Of a DNA stretch of 64,000 nucleotides, positions 37,390 through 45,540 are shown piece by piece. A model generated the notes under the pieces. The model was given only the letters and a program-made list of their open reading frames with translations. It did no database searches and was not told where the DNA came from. Position numbers and translations under genes: made by a program. The DNA comes from Anaerosalibacter sp. Marseille-P3206 (GTDB lineage Bacteria > Bacillota > Clostridia > Tissierellales > Sporanaerobacteraceae), in the NCBI RefSeq assembly GCF_900155565.1, contig NZ_FUHM01000002.1, positions 558,001-622,000 of the forward strand, given 5' to 3'. Position 1 is the stretch's first letter. Every line of letters starts with the position of its first letter.

Positions 37390-37407
37390 GTGACAAACAA
37401 AACGTCC
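37390..37407 (+). repeat. Dispersed short repeat, copy 3
   Basis: GACAAACAAAACGTCCCTT, followed by CGCCACTAGTGCCACACC; related to 15946 and 29199. Confidence 0.6.
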
Positions 37408-37457
37408 CTTCGCCACTAGTGCCACACCCTACCAAATTTTCCTCCTATCATCTTTGT

Positions 37458-37799
37458 TTAAGAAAATTTAGATATTGTTTTATTAATCTTTTTCAAAAAT
37501 TCTTCGTATTCATACTCCAAACCATTTTCATCAATTAATTCTTCAAGTTTTTTAATCCACTCCTTGCTTCTATAGTGAATCTTATACTTACTATCATATT
37601 CATTAAAAGAACTAATACCTTCTTTTTCACATTTAGATGAAAACATTTCATAAGCTTCAATCAAATATGAAATCATAATCATCTCTTCTTCAAATCTGTC
37701 TCTCTTAATCCAAATAGGAATGGCTCGGTAATGCAATGCTAGATATACTAATTTATCAATATCTATGGACTCTCTATCAAATATATTGTTATAAAGCAA
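37458..37799 (-). CDS. Hypothetical acidic protein
   Basis: 113 residues, mostly helical and charged (KRDRFEEEMIMISYLIEAYE, EWIKKLEELIDENGLEYEYE), no Cys pairs or membrane segments. TTG start with GAGG 8 nt upstream. Not recognised. It lies between the sortase gene and the end repeats of a decayed transposon. Confidence 0.45.
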   Translation of the reverse strand: MLYNNIFDRESIDIDKLVYLALHYRAIPIWIKRDRFEEEMIMISYLIEAYEMFSSKCEKEGISSFNEYDSKYKIHYRSKEWIKKLEELIDENGLEYEYEEFLKKINKTISKFS

Positions 37800-37857
37800 A
37801 TTACCTCAGCCTAAAAACTCCTTTAAAAATCAAAATATTTCATCTCTTAAAGCATAG

Positions 37858-37905
37858 TCAAATTAATTAATCTGACTAATTTCTAATCAAATTATTTAAT
37901 CTGAT
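37858..37905. repeat. Left-end direct repeats of the Mu/TnsB-like transposon
   Basis: TCAAATTAATTAATCTGAC at 37858-37876 and TCAAATTATTTAATCTGAT at 37887-37905: two 19-bp sites 29 bp apart, 17 of 19 identical. Inverted versions occur near 42119, so they look like transposase-binding sites at an element end. Confidence 0.65.
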
Positions 37906-38082
37906 GTTTTAAAATATAAAAGTCATGGCAATAATCCTAATAAAAAAGAAATAGGAAAAGAGTCCTCAGCTATAGACCCTTCTCCTAAATCCAAATTCTT
38001 TTTTATTAAATTATACTATGATTATTAACAACTTTCTCAAAAATATAACTGAATATTTGAATTTATAAAAAGAAATCTATAT

Positions 38083-38596
38083 TTCCCCTATATATGGTTG
38101 TAAGTTTTGTGGTTATGAAGGAATGCTCCATAGACATGGATACTATTCCCGTAATGTTATTACTAAGCATTGTATTAGAAGAATTAGTATTCTTAGGGTA
38201 AAGTGTCCTTCTTGTGGTAATACTCATGCTATTTTACCAAGTTTTCTTATCCCATATTATCAGTACTCCCTTGAATTTATCTTTAAATGTCTGTATTTAT
38301 CTTTTGTTTTAAAAAACGTATGAAAGAGAATGTATCTATTACAAATTCATTTTTTGCTGATTTTGATTCCCTTTATTATGATATGGATAATCCTAAAGTA
38401 TCTTCTATTCTTGATAAAATTAAACGTTTTCCAAAAGATATTTTTGATTTTAATTATATATTCTTTAAATCTATGCCAAGGTATTTCTTTTCTAAGATTT
38501 AACACCATTATTCCAAGGGATAGCTATGCCCATTTTTATATTATTGTTGCTTTTCTTATGGCTTTTTCCCTATTTATATTAATTTTTTCATTTTAA
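38083..38596 (+). pseudogene. DUF6431-like zinc-finger protein, frameshifted
   Basis: Starts with CKFCGYEGMLHRHGYYSRNV and RVKCPSCGNTHAILPSFLIP (two CxxC pairs and the LPSF motif), then continues in two further frames (KENVSITNSFFADFDSLYYD; RFNTIIPRDSYAHFYIIVAF). At least two frameshifts and no clean start. This family accompanies Mu-type transposases in Clostridia. Confidence 0.65.
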
Positions 38597-39066
38597 GGAG
38601 TATAATACTTCGCAGGGTGTTAGGGAATATGCCCCTGCAACCATTAAAGAATGGCTTCGCCTATACAGAAAATTCGGTATTGATGGTCTTTATCCTAAGA
38701 TAAGATCAGATAAGGGTAAACCTAGAAATCTATTGATTTAATTAAATTTATACCTACTAAGCAAGAGCTCGATTACGTTTTTCTCTACAGAGTTACTCGT
38801 AAGGTTAAGAATGATGCAACTATTTCTATACAGAATATATTATTTGAGGTTCCTTTAAAGTATGTAGGCGAATCTATTAATGTTAGATATGATCCTACTG
38901 ATATGGGTAAAGCATATATATTTTCTGATGATAATTTATTGTTAGATACTATATATCCTATTTAAAAGATTGATAACTCTAAGATTAGAAGAGAACATAA
39001 TGCAAAAGCTGTTGATTTCTCTTCTTTTAACCCTAATGAAAAAGATAATGAAAGGAGCATGAATTA
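38594..39066 (+). pseudogene. Mu/TnsB-type transposase, N- and C-terminal scraps
   Basis: The first part reads TIKEWLRLYRKFGIDGLYPK then RSDKGKPRNL (an N-terminal DNA-binding region). The catalytic core is deleted. From ~38745 FIPTKQELDYVFLYRVTRKV and LFEVPLKYVGESINVRYDP is the C-terminal beta-barrel of Mu-type transposases, interrupted by TAA near 38965. The final residues NEKDNERSMN end just before the ATPase start. Confidence 0.7.
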
Positions 39067-39068
39067 AT

Positions 39069-39875
39069 ATGTTTAAATCATTTTACGGATTAACTAGTGA
39101 TCCATTTTTAAAATCTATCGAAACCAAAGAACATTTTAAATCTAAAGATTTTAATGAAGCTTTAAGCAGGCTAGAGTTTTTAAAGAATACTAAGGGTTTT
39201 GGTTTAATTACTGGTGAACCTGGTGTTGGTAAATCATTTCTTCTTAGATACTTTGTTAATTCTCTAAATCCTAATCTTTTTAAACCTGTATATATCCCTA
39301 TTTCAACCTTAACGGTTATGGATTTTTACAGGGCATTATGTAGTGGTCTTGGAATAATTCCTTCTCATAAAAAGGTAATTATGTTTAAACAAATCCAAGA
39401 ATCTATCTATACTTATTATCAAAGCAAAAATATTACTCCTGTAATTATTGTAGATGAGGCTCAGTTTCTTAAAAATTCAGTACTTGATGATTTAAGAATT
39501 ATATTTAACTTTGAAATGGATTCTAAGGATTATGCTATATTAATTTTATCAGGGCAGACTCCATTTATTACACAGATAAGCAGGCAACCTCATGAAGCTT
39601 TACGCCAAAGAATTGTTGTAAATTATTATCTTAAAGGTCTTACAAAAGATGAAACTAAGGAATATATTAAATCTAGACTTGAATCTTGTGGATGCTATGA
39701 ACCAATATTTACTGATAGTGCCTATGAATTATTATACTCAAGTTCCAACGGTTCTATTAGAACATTAAATTCTTTGGTAAGAATGTGTCTTATTTCAGGT
39801 GCTAATGAAAAACTTAAATCTATTGATAGTGAAGTAGTTTTTATGGCTCAAAATGAATTAAATATTGTTGCGTAA
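39069..39875 (+). CDS. AAA ATPase of a transposon (ExeA/TniB-like)
   Basis: 268 residues: FYGLTSDPFLKSIETKEHF start, Walker A GEPGVGKS near residue 47, Walker B VIIVDEAQ near 125, sensor LILSGQTPF, and an arginine-containing HEALRQRIVVNYYLKGLT. In Mu, Tn7 and Tn552-like systems such ATPases choose the target and activate the transposase. AAAGGAG lies upstream of the ATG. The ORF is intact although its transposase is destroyed. Confidence 0.82.
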   Translation: MFKSFYGLTSDPFLKSIETKEHFKSKDFNEALSRLEFLKNTKGFGLITGEPGVGKSFLLRYFVNSLNPNLFKPVYIPISTLTVMDFYRALCSGLGIIPSHKKVIMFKQIQESIYTYYQSKNITPVIIVDEAQFLKNSVLDDLRIIFNFEMDSKDYAILILSGQTPFITQISRQPHEALRQRIVVNYYLKGLTKDETKEYIKSRLESCGCYEPIFTDSAYELLYSSSNGSIRTLNSLVRMCLISGANEKLKSIDSEVVFMAQNELNIVA

Positions 39876-39880
39876 ATTCT

Positions 39881-39998
39881 AAAGGTGTGCCTTCTTCTTT
39901 AGGAAGGATAGGGCTCTGCAGGGATGCAACTCGAGCGTCCTAAAGAGGTTATACCCTTAATCTCCCCTTCCTCGGGGAGAAGGCACACCTTTTTTTAC
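39881..39998 (+). ncRNA. Cloverleaf-like structured element / terminator
   Basis: Outer stem of about 15 bp: AAAGGTGTGCCTTCT (39881-39895) with its complement at 39978-39992, followed by T tract. Inside are a second stem CTTTAGGA/TCCTAAAG (39897-39904/39938-39945) that itself encloses GCTC/GAGC and TGCA/TGCA pairs, and a third stem TCTCCCC/GGGGAGA (39961-39967/39974-39980). It is less AT-rich than its surroundings. The simplest role is the element's terminator; the multibranch form suggests a small structured RNA. Confidence 0.5.
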
Positions 39999-40095
39999 AC
40001 ATTAAGGGGTTTTAAAACAGTATACTTAAAACTAATTAAAATTACTTAAAAACATTGCATATTAAATAAATTTATACTATACTTTATAGTAAGGG

Positions 40096-40604
40096 GTGAT
40101 TATCATAAAACTTACTATAAAAGAAGCAAGTGAATATTTAGGAGTTGCAAAATCAACTCTAAGAAGATGGGAAGATGAAGGGAAGATAGAGTTTCTTCAT
40201 CAGATCAAAAAGAAGATTTAGAAAGGCAAATTAAAACAGTAAGTGATTATTGTAGTGCAAGAGGATATCAATTTAAAATAATCAAAGACATAGGAAGTGG
40301 CTTAAATTACAATAAAAAAGGGTTAAAAGAACTAATAAAATTAATATGCGAAAGAGAAATTGACAGGATTGTAATTAATTATAAAGACAGATTAATAAGA
40401 TTTGGATACGACATAATAGAACAAATGTGTGACTTTAATGGTGTTAAAATTGAAATAATAAATTATACAGAAGATAAAACTTATGAAGAAGAACTAGTAG
40501 AAGATGTTCTATCAATAATAACAGTATTTTCAACAAAACTATATGGCAGTAGAAGTCATAAGGCAAAAACAATTCAACAAGAAAACAAGGAACTATTCAA
40601 ATAG
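40096..40604 (+). pseudogene. tnpA: IS607 TnpA serine recombinase, internal deletion
   Basis: The MerR-type HTH (LTIKEASEYLGVAKSTLRRW) is followed after GKIE by a jump into SSSDQKEDLERQIKTVSDYC in another frame. The link that should carry the catalytic-site strand (YARVS) is missing. The rest of the resolvase domain is intact (GSGLNYNKKGLKELIKLI, DRIVINYKDRLIRFGYDII) to ELFK at 40604, 13 bp before tnpB. The start codon is unclear (GTG within AAGGGGTG). Not able to transpose by itself. Confidence 0.85.
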
Positions 40605-40617
40605 CCGAAGGCGGTGA

Positions 40618-41937
40618 ATGAATGTAATGATATTCAATAGAAAAATAGAAGTTATCTTTACAAAACAAGATGAATTAATTCTAGATGGACAATCTAAAAT
40701 ATGTAATTGGCTATACAATTATCTTTTGGAAATGACAATAAAAGATTATAAAGAAAATAATAATGACAAAAAACTCTTGACAGGAAGGAACTTAAGAAAT
40801 CAAGTTCCAATACTAAAACAAGAGTTTATTTTTTTGAATACAGTACATTCATCACCACTCAAAAACACAGCAATAAGACTGAAAGAAACATACAAAAAAT
40901 TTTTCAACAATGAAACAGGATATCCTAAATTCAAATCATGGAAAAAACATTGGTTTTCACTATATTATGATGAACCAAACAAAGGCTTTAAACTAATAGA
41001 AAACAAAAATTTACAAATAACCTTAGGAATAAATAAAGAAAATAAAAGAATAAAAGTAATAGGAAAACTAAAAGAAAATTTAAATTTAAGAAACACAGAC
41101 AAAATAAAAAACTTCAGATTATGCAAACAACAAGGCAACAAATTCTATGCAATATTTTGTATAGAAAGAAAAGACATAGACAAAAAAGAAACAAACAAAT
41201 GGATAGCAATAGACCAAAATCATAAAAACTTCTTTGTAGCCATAGACAATACTGGAGTAAGTTATGAATTTGAAAAACTGCCACAAACAAAATATTGGGA
41301 CAAAGTAATAGATGAAATAAAATCAAAGAGAGATTTATGCAGCAGAAAATCAAAACTAATAGAAACAGAAACAGGGAGAAGCTATTACCTACCAAGCAAA
41401 AGATGGACAAAGCTAAACAATGCATTAGACAATGCTTACCACAAGAGACGAGAACAAATAAAGTCAAGTTGTTATAGCATTGCTAATTGGATAGCAAAAA
41501 ACTATGACTATGTAGCAATAGGAGACTATACTCCTAGTCTTAATACTGCAACTTATGATAATATGCATAGAAGCATGTTAAATCAAGAAATAATAGGAGA
41601 ATTTAGAAACATACTAAAATGGGTAATGGAAAGAAGCGGTAAACACTATTCAAAAGTAGACGAAAAAGATACAACTAAAAATTGTTGTATATGTGGAAAT
41701 AAAGAAAAAAAAGATCCACAGATAAGAGAATTTACATGTCAAAAATGTAAAACTAAATTATCAAGAGATATAAACAGTAGTGTTAATATAGCTAAAAAAG
41801 ATAAATTATTGTCTGGTTCGGACTATGTTGATTGGGATTTATACAACTCAACATATACAGCTAAATGGAATTTTAAAAAAAGTAAAATTCTATTTACTGG
41901 CCATACGTTAGAGAAATCTAATATATGGATGAATTAA
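40618..41937 (+). CDS. tnpB: TnpB, RNA-guided nuclease-family protein of IS607
   Basis: 439 residues, full length. RuvC-I Asp is D199 (WIAIDQNHKNF), the zinc ribbon is CCICG...CQKC (356-377), and RuvC-III Asp is D384 (SRDINSSVN). At the canonical RuvC-II Glu position the sequence is VAIGDYTP, with Gly302 instead of Glu. A Glu (E349) stands just before the DTTKNC motif, the place where IS607/Fanzor-type proteins carry a relocated catalytic Glu. TnpBs use an RNA from the element's right end to cut DNA, which helps retain the element. Confidence 0.88.
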   Translation: MNVMIFNRKIEVIFTKQDELILDGQSKICNWLYNYLLEMTIKDYKENNNDKKLLTGRNLRNQVPILKQEFIFLNTVHSSPLKNTAIRLKETYKKFFNNETGYPKFKSWKKHWFSLYYDEPNKGFKLIENKNLQITLGINKENKRIKVIGKLKENLNLRNTDKIKNFRLCKQQGNKFYAIFCIERKDIDKKETNKWIAIDQNHKNFFVAIDNTGVSYEFEKLPQTKYWDKVIDEIKSKRDLCSRKSKLIETETGRSYYLPSKRWTKLNNALDNAYHKRREQIKSSCYSIANWIAKNYDYVAIGDYTPSLNTATYDNMHRSMLNQEIIGEFRNILKWVMERSGKHYSKVDEKDTTKNCCICGNKEKKDPQIREFTCQKCKTKLSRDINSSVNIAKKDKLLSGSDYVDWDLYNSTYTAKWNFKKSKILFTGHTLEKSNIWMN

Positions 41938-42017
41938 ATCGAGAAGGTGATACTTCTTGAGCAAAATCTATTTGTATAAATATATTTTGATATATTTGAG
42001 TAGGTTTTGTAGAACGG
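41820..42017 (+). ncRNA. Candidate omega/reRNA region of IS607 copy 2
   Basis: By analogy with IS605/IS607 elements, the guide-RNA scaffold should span the tnpB 3' end and the right end (terminal GTAGGTTTTGTAGAACGG), with the guide taken from flanking DNA starting at about 42018 (TAACCTTAAAGGCG). The 80 bp after the tnpB stop are noncoding and identical in both copies. Boundaries are inferred, not seen. Confidence 0.4.
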
Positions 42018-42051
42018 TAACCTTAAAGGCGAAAAATCCTAGGGGTTTAAG

Positions 42052-42075
42052 GGGACAAAGTCCCCTTTCTTTTAT
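42052..42075 (+). terminator. Terminator downstream of IS607 copy 2
   Basis: AAGGGGAC-AAA-GTCCCCTT hairpin followed by TCTTTTATTTT. Confidence 0.65.
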
Positions 42076-42118
42076 TTTCAAGGTGCAATAATTTGACTTA
42101 TTTCATTAAAATCTAGCG

Positions 42119-42215
42119 GTCAGATTGTTTAATTTGCTTTTTTATGTACTTTTCATCCTAATTTTAGGCTAATTTAATTTGATATTTGTGGGGTGGAATA
42201 ATCTGCTTCGTAACA
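42119..42215. repeat. Right-end repeats of the Mu/TnsB-like transposon
   Basis: GTCAGATTGTTTAATTTGC (42119-42137) is the inverted form of the left-end site (16 of 19 identical to TCAAATTAATTAATCTGAC). Partial copies follow: TAATTTAATTTGATA near 42169 and AATAATCTG near 42199; another partial (AATAATTTGA) lies just left at 42087. Confidence 0.55.
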
Positions 42216-42262
42216 ATCAGTTATAGTGCTTTCTATAACTGTGTTGTTATTATAATCAATTT

Positions 42263-42649
42263 TCAAGTAAGTAACTCTATATCTATCTCTATCTCTCCGT
42301 TACAGTTTTCTTGCAGTGGTGTTGCATTGCAATGCTTTTTGATTATTTTTAATCTACCTTGATTTTTTGAACGTCTTGTAGAAGCCGTTTCAGAACCTAT
42401 AACACTTGTTATTTCTGTTAAAAAACACTCGTCATTTTCTACGATAACTTCCATCAAACTTTGTGCTACAAGATAATTTGCTGTAACCATTACATCGTCT
42501 TCTGTTTCATCAATCGTTAAAGCAATTTCTTTTAAAAAATCCGTTTCTACTCCGTCATAATATATTTTCCTTAGCCTTTTTATCCTCTTGTCCGTGAAAA
42601 AATTTTCTTTTAGCTTTAACCAATAATATCTTCTGTTTTCTGTTGACAT
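42263..42649 (-). CDS. Phage replisome organizer N-terminal domain protein, internally deleted
   Basis: 128 residues starting STENRRYYWLKLKENFFTDK and ending with the TEITSVIGSETASTRRS stretch. Family members have about 30 further residues after KRIKRLRKI (typically GG(D)xYxxIYLKM...) before YYDGVETDFLKEIALTIDE; here the two parts are joined directly in frame. This domain starts replication in phages and mobile elements. GGAGG precedes ATG 42649. Probably a non-functional deletion form of an element replication protein. Confidence 0.65.
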   Translation of the reverse strand: MSTENRRYYWLKLKENFFTDKRIKRLRKIYYDGVETDFLKEIALTIDETEDDVMVTANYLVAQSLMEVIVENDECFLTEITSVIGSETASTRRSKNQGRLKIIKKHCNATPLQENCNGEIEIDIELLT

Positions 42650-42746
42650 TCTTTTTCCTCCTGTTTTTGAAATAAAAAAAGGCAATAGCTTTTTTCTCTA
42701 CTACTGCCCACATACATTTCTATTTCGAGACGGTGAAAAGGCGTTT

Positions 42747-42887
42747 TTAGTCTTTTATATCGTCTTTAACAGATTTCCTTGTCCTTGCTCTTAAAGTTCG
42801 GCTCAAGGCTTTATATTGTTTTTTATGATAACTTATATTTTTACTGAAAAATTCATCGTTGACAACTGAGAAAACAAATTCAGCAAT
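42747..42887 (-). pseudogene. C-terminal scrap of an unrecognised basic protein
   Basis: A frame without start reads RIAEFVFSVVNDEFFSKNIS then YHKKQYKALSRTLRARTRKS and ends VKDDIKD. The basic helical tail looks like a real protein end, overlapping the 3' end of the DUF4885-like gene in another frame. Family not recognised. Confidence 0.35.
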
Positions 42888-44179
42888 CCTTTATCCTTAT
42901 TGATGGATGTATTGACCATTTCAGAGATAACACTATTTTGAATGCCGTACACAAAAAGTTGATTTGGAATTTTTTCGTAAAGAATATTAAGATTTGTTCC
43001 AATAGGGATATCAAACAGGTTTTTGCTAAAAAAGTCATCGAGAGCTTTTTTTACATCAAATTTTTGCGGCAAATTCTCATTTTGTTGATAGGTATTTTGA
43101 TACGCATGGACTTTTTTAGAATCCACAAAAAAAGACTTTCCCTTGTCAATGAGTTTAATCCCATCCTTAGAGAGTTCATAATCGTCTACACCTTTTTCTC
43201 TTGCCATATCATGTATCCAGTCATTTTGTCCTACCCCATATTTGTATTTTTGGTGCATATCCACTAGATGACCATTTTGAAACCCGATATCTATGAAGTC
43301 ATTTTCTTTCAGAATTCCTTTTTTTGAAAAATATTTAATATCCAAGCCTAATAGACCGAGTGCGTCCCTCTGTTCTTTCTTGGTATTGCCTTTAGTTGCT
43401 TCTTTGACACCTTCAGAGATTTTAACTAAAATATCTTCGCCATCTTTTGTAAAGAAACTGCCGTCTCTTGCTTCCAAATCTCTCATATCAAGACCTGTAT
43501 ATTTGAAAATTTTATCCGCTAAATTCCAAAGTCGACTCTTTTCAGGATCATATTGTTGAGACAGGCTTATCCCTGAAGAAGACTGAACCATGTGCAAGGA
43601 TAAAACAAATGAATTCTGATCTTGGTTTAAAATATTCTCAATATCTTGTTTTAACACATCATCTATATTTCCTAAAACGGAGATCCTTTGAGTATATAAG
43701 TCACTTCGAAAAATCAAAGGAACATCATTCGGAATATAAATACCGTTTTCCTTAAAAAGTTTAGACACTTGAAAATCCATGTTTAGGCGATCATGTATTC
43801 GACTCCTATAACTCTCTATTTCGCCATGAATTCGAGGAACTTCATTGCCATAATATTTATAGTCCTCCACAGAATAGAAAATAGGGTTACCTCCATCCAA
43901 AACATTCATCTCATTTTGATAAGCATTCATACGATCTGCTGAAAGATATTTACCATCTAAAACCCGATAGTGGGCGTAGGTTTTATCAAAATACTTTCTT
44001 CGTATATGTTCTTTGGGATCCGCAAAAGACTTATTCTGACGATTGATTTCTGCATACATTTTATCAATTTTGTCTTTTAATTCTCCTGACGGACCCTTAT
44101 ATAAATTTTTAGCTGTTCGTCCTTCCAATTTATAGGGAGAACTGCCAGAATTAGTCACAGTAATCCTTGCAATATTCAT
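42833..44179 (-). CDS. DUF4885-like protein
   Basis: 448 residues without signal peptide or membrane helix. The N-terminus (ITVTNSGSSPYKLEGRTAKN, LYKGPSGELKDKIDKMYAEI, NRQNKSFADPKEHI) and the internal MRDLEARDGSFFTKDGEDIL and KKEQRDALGLLGLDIKYFSK match what I recall of DUF4885 proteins of Firmicutes. Function unknown. It is 16 bp downstream of a secreted protein gene on the same strand, so they may act together. The C-terminus may be altered, as unrelated coding sequence overlaps it. Confidence 0.6.
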   Translation of the reverse strand: MNIARITVTNSGSSPYKLEGRTAKNLYKGPSGELKDKIDKMYAEINRQNKSFADPKEHIRRKYFDKTYAHYRVLDGKYLSADRMNAYQNEMNVLDGGNPIFYSVEDYKYYGNEVPRIHGEIESYRSRIHDRLNMDFQVSKLFKENGIYIPNDVPLIFRSDLYTQRISVLGNIDDVLKQDIENILNQDQNSFVLSLHMVQSSSGISLSQQYDPEKSRLWNLADKIFKYTGLDMRDLEARDGSFFTKDGEDILVKISEGVKEATKGNTKKEQRDALGLLGLDIKYFSKKGILKENDFIDIGFQNGHLVDMHQKYKYGVGQNDWIHDMAREKGVDDYELSKDGIKLIDKGKSFFVDSKKVHAYQNTYQQNENLPQKFDVKKALDDFFSKNLFDIPIGTNLNILYEKIPNQLFVYGIQNSVISEMVNTSINKDKGLLNLFSQLSTMNFSVKI

Positions 44180-44195
44180 TGTATCCTCAATCCTC

Positions 44196-45080
44196 CTATC
44201 TAAAGTTCCAGCCAGAAGTTATGTCATAAAGATAGTTTACTCTTAATTTCACATTACTCATAGTTGATCTTGCTGTTGCTTTAGCATTATATTTGAAAGA
44301 CCACCTTTGTTTTACTGGTATTTCATCAGATAAGTCGATGTAATAATAACCGCTTGTAGCACTAGAAACCCTAGATTCATACCAAGTAGATTCAGTTTGA
44401 GGCATAAGCATATGTCTTACATTTCCCTGACTTGGAGACATACGGCTACTCGTTTCTACGCTTTTTACAATAGCACCATCTGGAATACTCGATTCTCTGG
44501 ATAAGTCGACTGTAATAACACTGGAATCAACTCCAGATAAAGACATACTAGAGTTGCCATTATTTCGTGCTGTTCCTCGAAAATCAAAGGTTTTTGTTGT
44601 GCTTTTCATCCTATCAGCAAAATTTAGAGAAAAGAACATATCTCCTATATAATTTCCTCTCTCTACTTTTAAGAAATAAGAGGTAGCTCTAGAACCATCG
44701 GCTCTTACTGCCAAAAACTTAATAAAATTTGACGGATTAGCAATTTGGCTCACACGCATTACTTCGTCCATAGTATTTGCATCATATAAGACAAAATTCA
44801 TGCCATCGTAATCATTACTACGAGAGCAAGTAACATAAATTTGTTCATCTGAACTCATGTTAAATTTAAACCAAGCTTCTGTTTGATCTTTATCAATAGC
44901 ACAAGTTTTGATATTTTTGTATTTCCAATGACCAATGTTATAAGCAGTACTTGGACTATTGTTACCAATAATAGCATGTTCTGGATTGATTTCCGCATGT
45001 ACCACAATTGCATTTGTAAATAGCAATGCAAACACAAATAAATTAACAAGCACTTTCTTTAACAAACCAATTCTTTTCAT
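44196..45080 (-). CDS. Secreted protein of unknown function
   Basis: 294 residues: signal peptide (LVNLFVFALLFTNAIVVHA), then two beta-rich halves. The first (AWFKFNMSSDEQIYVTCSRS, FVLYDANTMDEVMRV) resembles a pre-peptidase-C-like or carbohydrate-binding beta sandwich; the second holds VITVDLSRESSIPDGAIVKS and YYYIDLSDEIPVKQRW. No anchor motif. AAAGGAGGG before the ATG is strong. Upstream partner of the DUF4885-like gene. Confidence 0.62.
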   Translation of the reverse strand: MKRIGLLKKVLVNLFVFALLFTNAIVVHAEINPEHAIIGNNSPSTAYNIGHWKYKNIKTCAIDKDQTEAWFKFNMSSDEQIYVTCSRSNDYDGMNFVLYDANTMDEVMRVSQIANPSNFIKFLAVRADGSRATSYFLKVERGNYIGDMFFSLNFADRMKSTTKTFDFRGTARNNGNSSMSLSGVDSSVITVDLSRESSIPDGAIVKSVETSSRMSPSQGNVRHMLMPQTESTWYESRVSSATSGYYYIDLSDEIPVKQRWSFKYNAKATARSTMSNVKLRVNYLYDITSGWNFR

Positions 45081-45261
45081 AAGAAAATCCCTCCTTTTTA
45101 AAATAAATTTTTATGTATAGTTTAGCATGACCTGTTATTAATTATATCGGATATTACCATCAAAAGTTAAGGGGATTAGTAAAAAAGCAATTAATATTTA
45201 ATCCGCCCCTTTTCCCTGTCAATGGTAAAATGCACGAGCTATCCCTCGCCCTTGACAGTAA

Positions 45262-45310
45262 AAAATTTTCTTTTAGCTTTAACCAATAGTATCTTCTGTT
45301 TTCTGTTATT
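45262..45310 (-). repeat. Second copy of the replisome-organizer gene start
   Basis: About 48 bp (AAAATTTTCTTTTAGCTTTA onwards) nearly identical to 42597-42645, covering the codons for NRRYYWLKLKENF. Evidence of a duplication or of two integrated elements with the same replication gene. Confidence 0.7.
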
Positions 45311-45352
45311 TCTTCTCCTTATATAATGTATTTAAGTTGTTAGAGGTGTCAA

Positions 45353-45452
45353 ATGTATTATTTAGGTATTGATATTGGTAAAAAACACTCGTGTTGCTTC
45401 ACTTGTTGATGATAAAAAGCAAGTTGTATTCAAGGCTTTCTCGTTTTCAAAC
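45353..45452 (+). pseudogene. IS110-family transposase N-terminal scrap
   Basis: Reads MYYLGIDIGK (the DEDD catalytic start of IS110 transposases); with one A removed from the AAAAAA run it continues NTRVASLVDDKKQVVFKAFS. It is cut off exactly at the left end of the IS66 element. Confidence 0.75.
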
Positions 45453-45540
45453 GTAAGCGTCAAATCCACCCCACATTTTAAAGAAATACTTTCTATGAGA
45501 TAATACCTTTAAACATCATCAATAAGGGAGGTTATCTCAA

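Larger units (their letters stand above)
40010..42017 (+). mobile_element. IS607-family element, copy 2
   Basis: Flanked by GGGG (40006-40009) on the left and starting TTTTAAAACAGTATACTTAA; ends at TTTTGTAGAACGG. It carries a tnpA with an internal deletion and a full tnpB. Shares both ends and near-complete sequence with copy 1 at 12734-14325. Inserted within the Mu-like transposon. Confidence 0.87.
37858..42215. mobile_element. Decayed Mu/TnsB-like transposon carrying an IS607 copy
   Basis: Bounded by repeated ~19-bp sites in opposite orientation on the two sides. Inside, in order: DUF6431-like zinc protein (broken), DDE transposase (N- and C-terminal scraps), an intact AAA ATPase, a structured inverted repeat, and IS607 copy 2. 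The gene order matches clostridial transposons with a Mu-type transposase and ExeA/TniB-like ATPase. Exact outer ends are uncertain. Confidence 0.6.
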
